NCBI RefSeq assembly: GCF_000426385.1
Contig: NZ_AUFG01000018.1
Span: 1-64,000 of the forward strand
From: Arsenicicoccus bolidensis DSM 15745
GTDB lineage: Bacteria; Actinomycetota; Actinomycetes; Actinomycetales; Dermatophilaceae
Reading direction: 5' to 3'
DNA: 64,000 nt
Shown here piece by piece: positions 63,917-64,000 of the stretch (the first letter of the stretch is position 1; the number at the start of each line of letters is the position of its first letter). The position numbers and the translations under genes are program-made. Below the pieces are notes generated by a model. That model did not search any database and had not been told where the DNA came from. It saw only the letters and a list, made by a program, of their open reading frames with translations.

Positions 63917-64000
63917 TTAGGTTCGGCTCGCACAGCGAGCACCGTGACGATGGCCGCGCCGGCACCGCGTTCCCATGCCGCGTGTCGGTCGCTCGCCGTA

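Overview
The window is about 70% G+C. Start codons, ribosome-binding sites, SOS boxes and gene content (lexA beside nrdR-nrdJ, class II RNR, DUF6318-type lipoprotein, ATGA-coupled operons) point to a high-GC actinobacterium, probably a Micrococcales member close to Dermatophilaceae/Intrasporangiaceae. This placement is an inference from style and synteny. No tRNA, rRNA or CRISPR array was seen.

Layout. 1-3.1 kb: 3' end of an IS256-type transposase abutting a coupled esterase/CobW metallochaperone pair, then a Fic remnant. 3.1-12.4 kb: accessory, island-like block with a NERD-nuclease/helicase, two large divergent proteins of unknown role, a lipoprotein, a PD-(D/E)XK-type protein of lower G+C, and an unknown protein coupled to a PIN-domain RNase. 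Several gene remnants lie inside or at its edges (AraC, a twice-frameshifted ORF). 12.4-20.6 kb: xylulokinase, a DUF6398-like protein, a MerR/thioredoxin-reductase-like pair, and a Crp/Fnr regulator facing an HMA protein plus P1B-type ATPase. 20.7-28.8 kb: housekeeping DNA block of nrdR-nrdJ (with NrdR boxes), a LysM protein and lexA sharing a divergent region with SOS boxes, and a small envelope/lipoprotein cluster plus TetR between them.

28.8-41.2 kb: a secreted hydrolase gene broken by one in-frame stop, then a MarR regulator divergent from a tightly packed catabolic operon: enoyl-CoA hydratase, two acyl-CoA ligases, hydroxyacyl-CoA dehydrogenase, amidohydrolase, acyl-CoA dehydrogenase, 4-hydroxybenzoate hydroxylase and an aromatic-type aldehyde dehydrogenase. 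The set resembles actinobacterial p-hydroxycinnamate (cou) pathways feeding protocatechuate. 41.3-45.4 kb: patatin, methyltransferase with a Fur-family box, sirtuin, LysR. 45.4-53.4 kb: comEA-comEC, a small ORF, degV and leuS, with a candidate leucine attenuator before leuS. 53.5-58.8 kb: HAD phosphatase, RelE remnant, LuxR-type two-component system and an MMPL transporter.

58.9-62.6 kb: LacI regulator, a DHDPS/aldolase-family enzyme and an NRAMP-fold transporter lacking the usual metal-binding residues, linked by two CCCGGG-centred operators; this is the most interesting metabolic unit. 62.8-64 kb: small helix-turn-helix and membrane proteins of mobile-element style.

A frame-independent oligonucleotide bias (GTATGNC/GNCATAC) runs through the core regions and breaks mainly in DNA that looks foreign.
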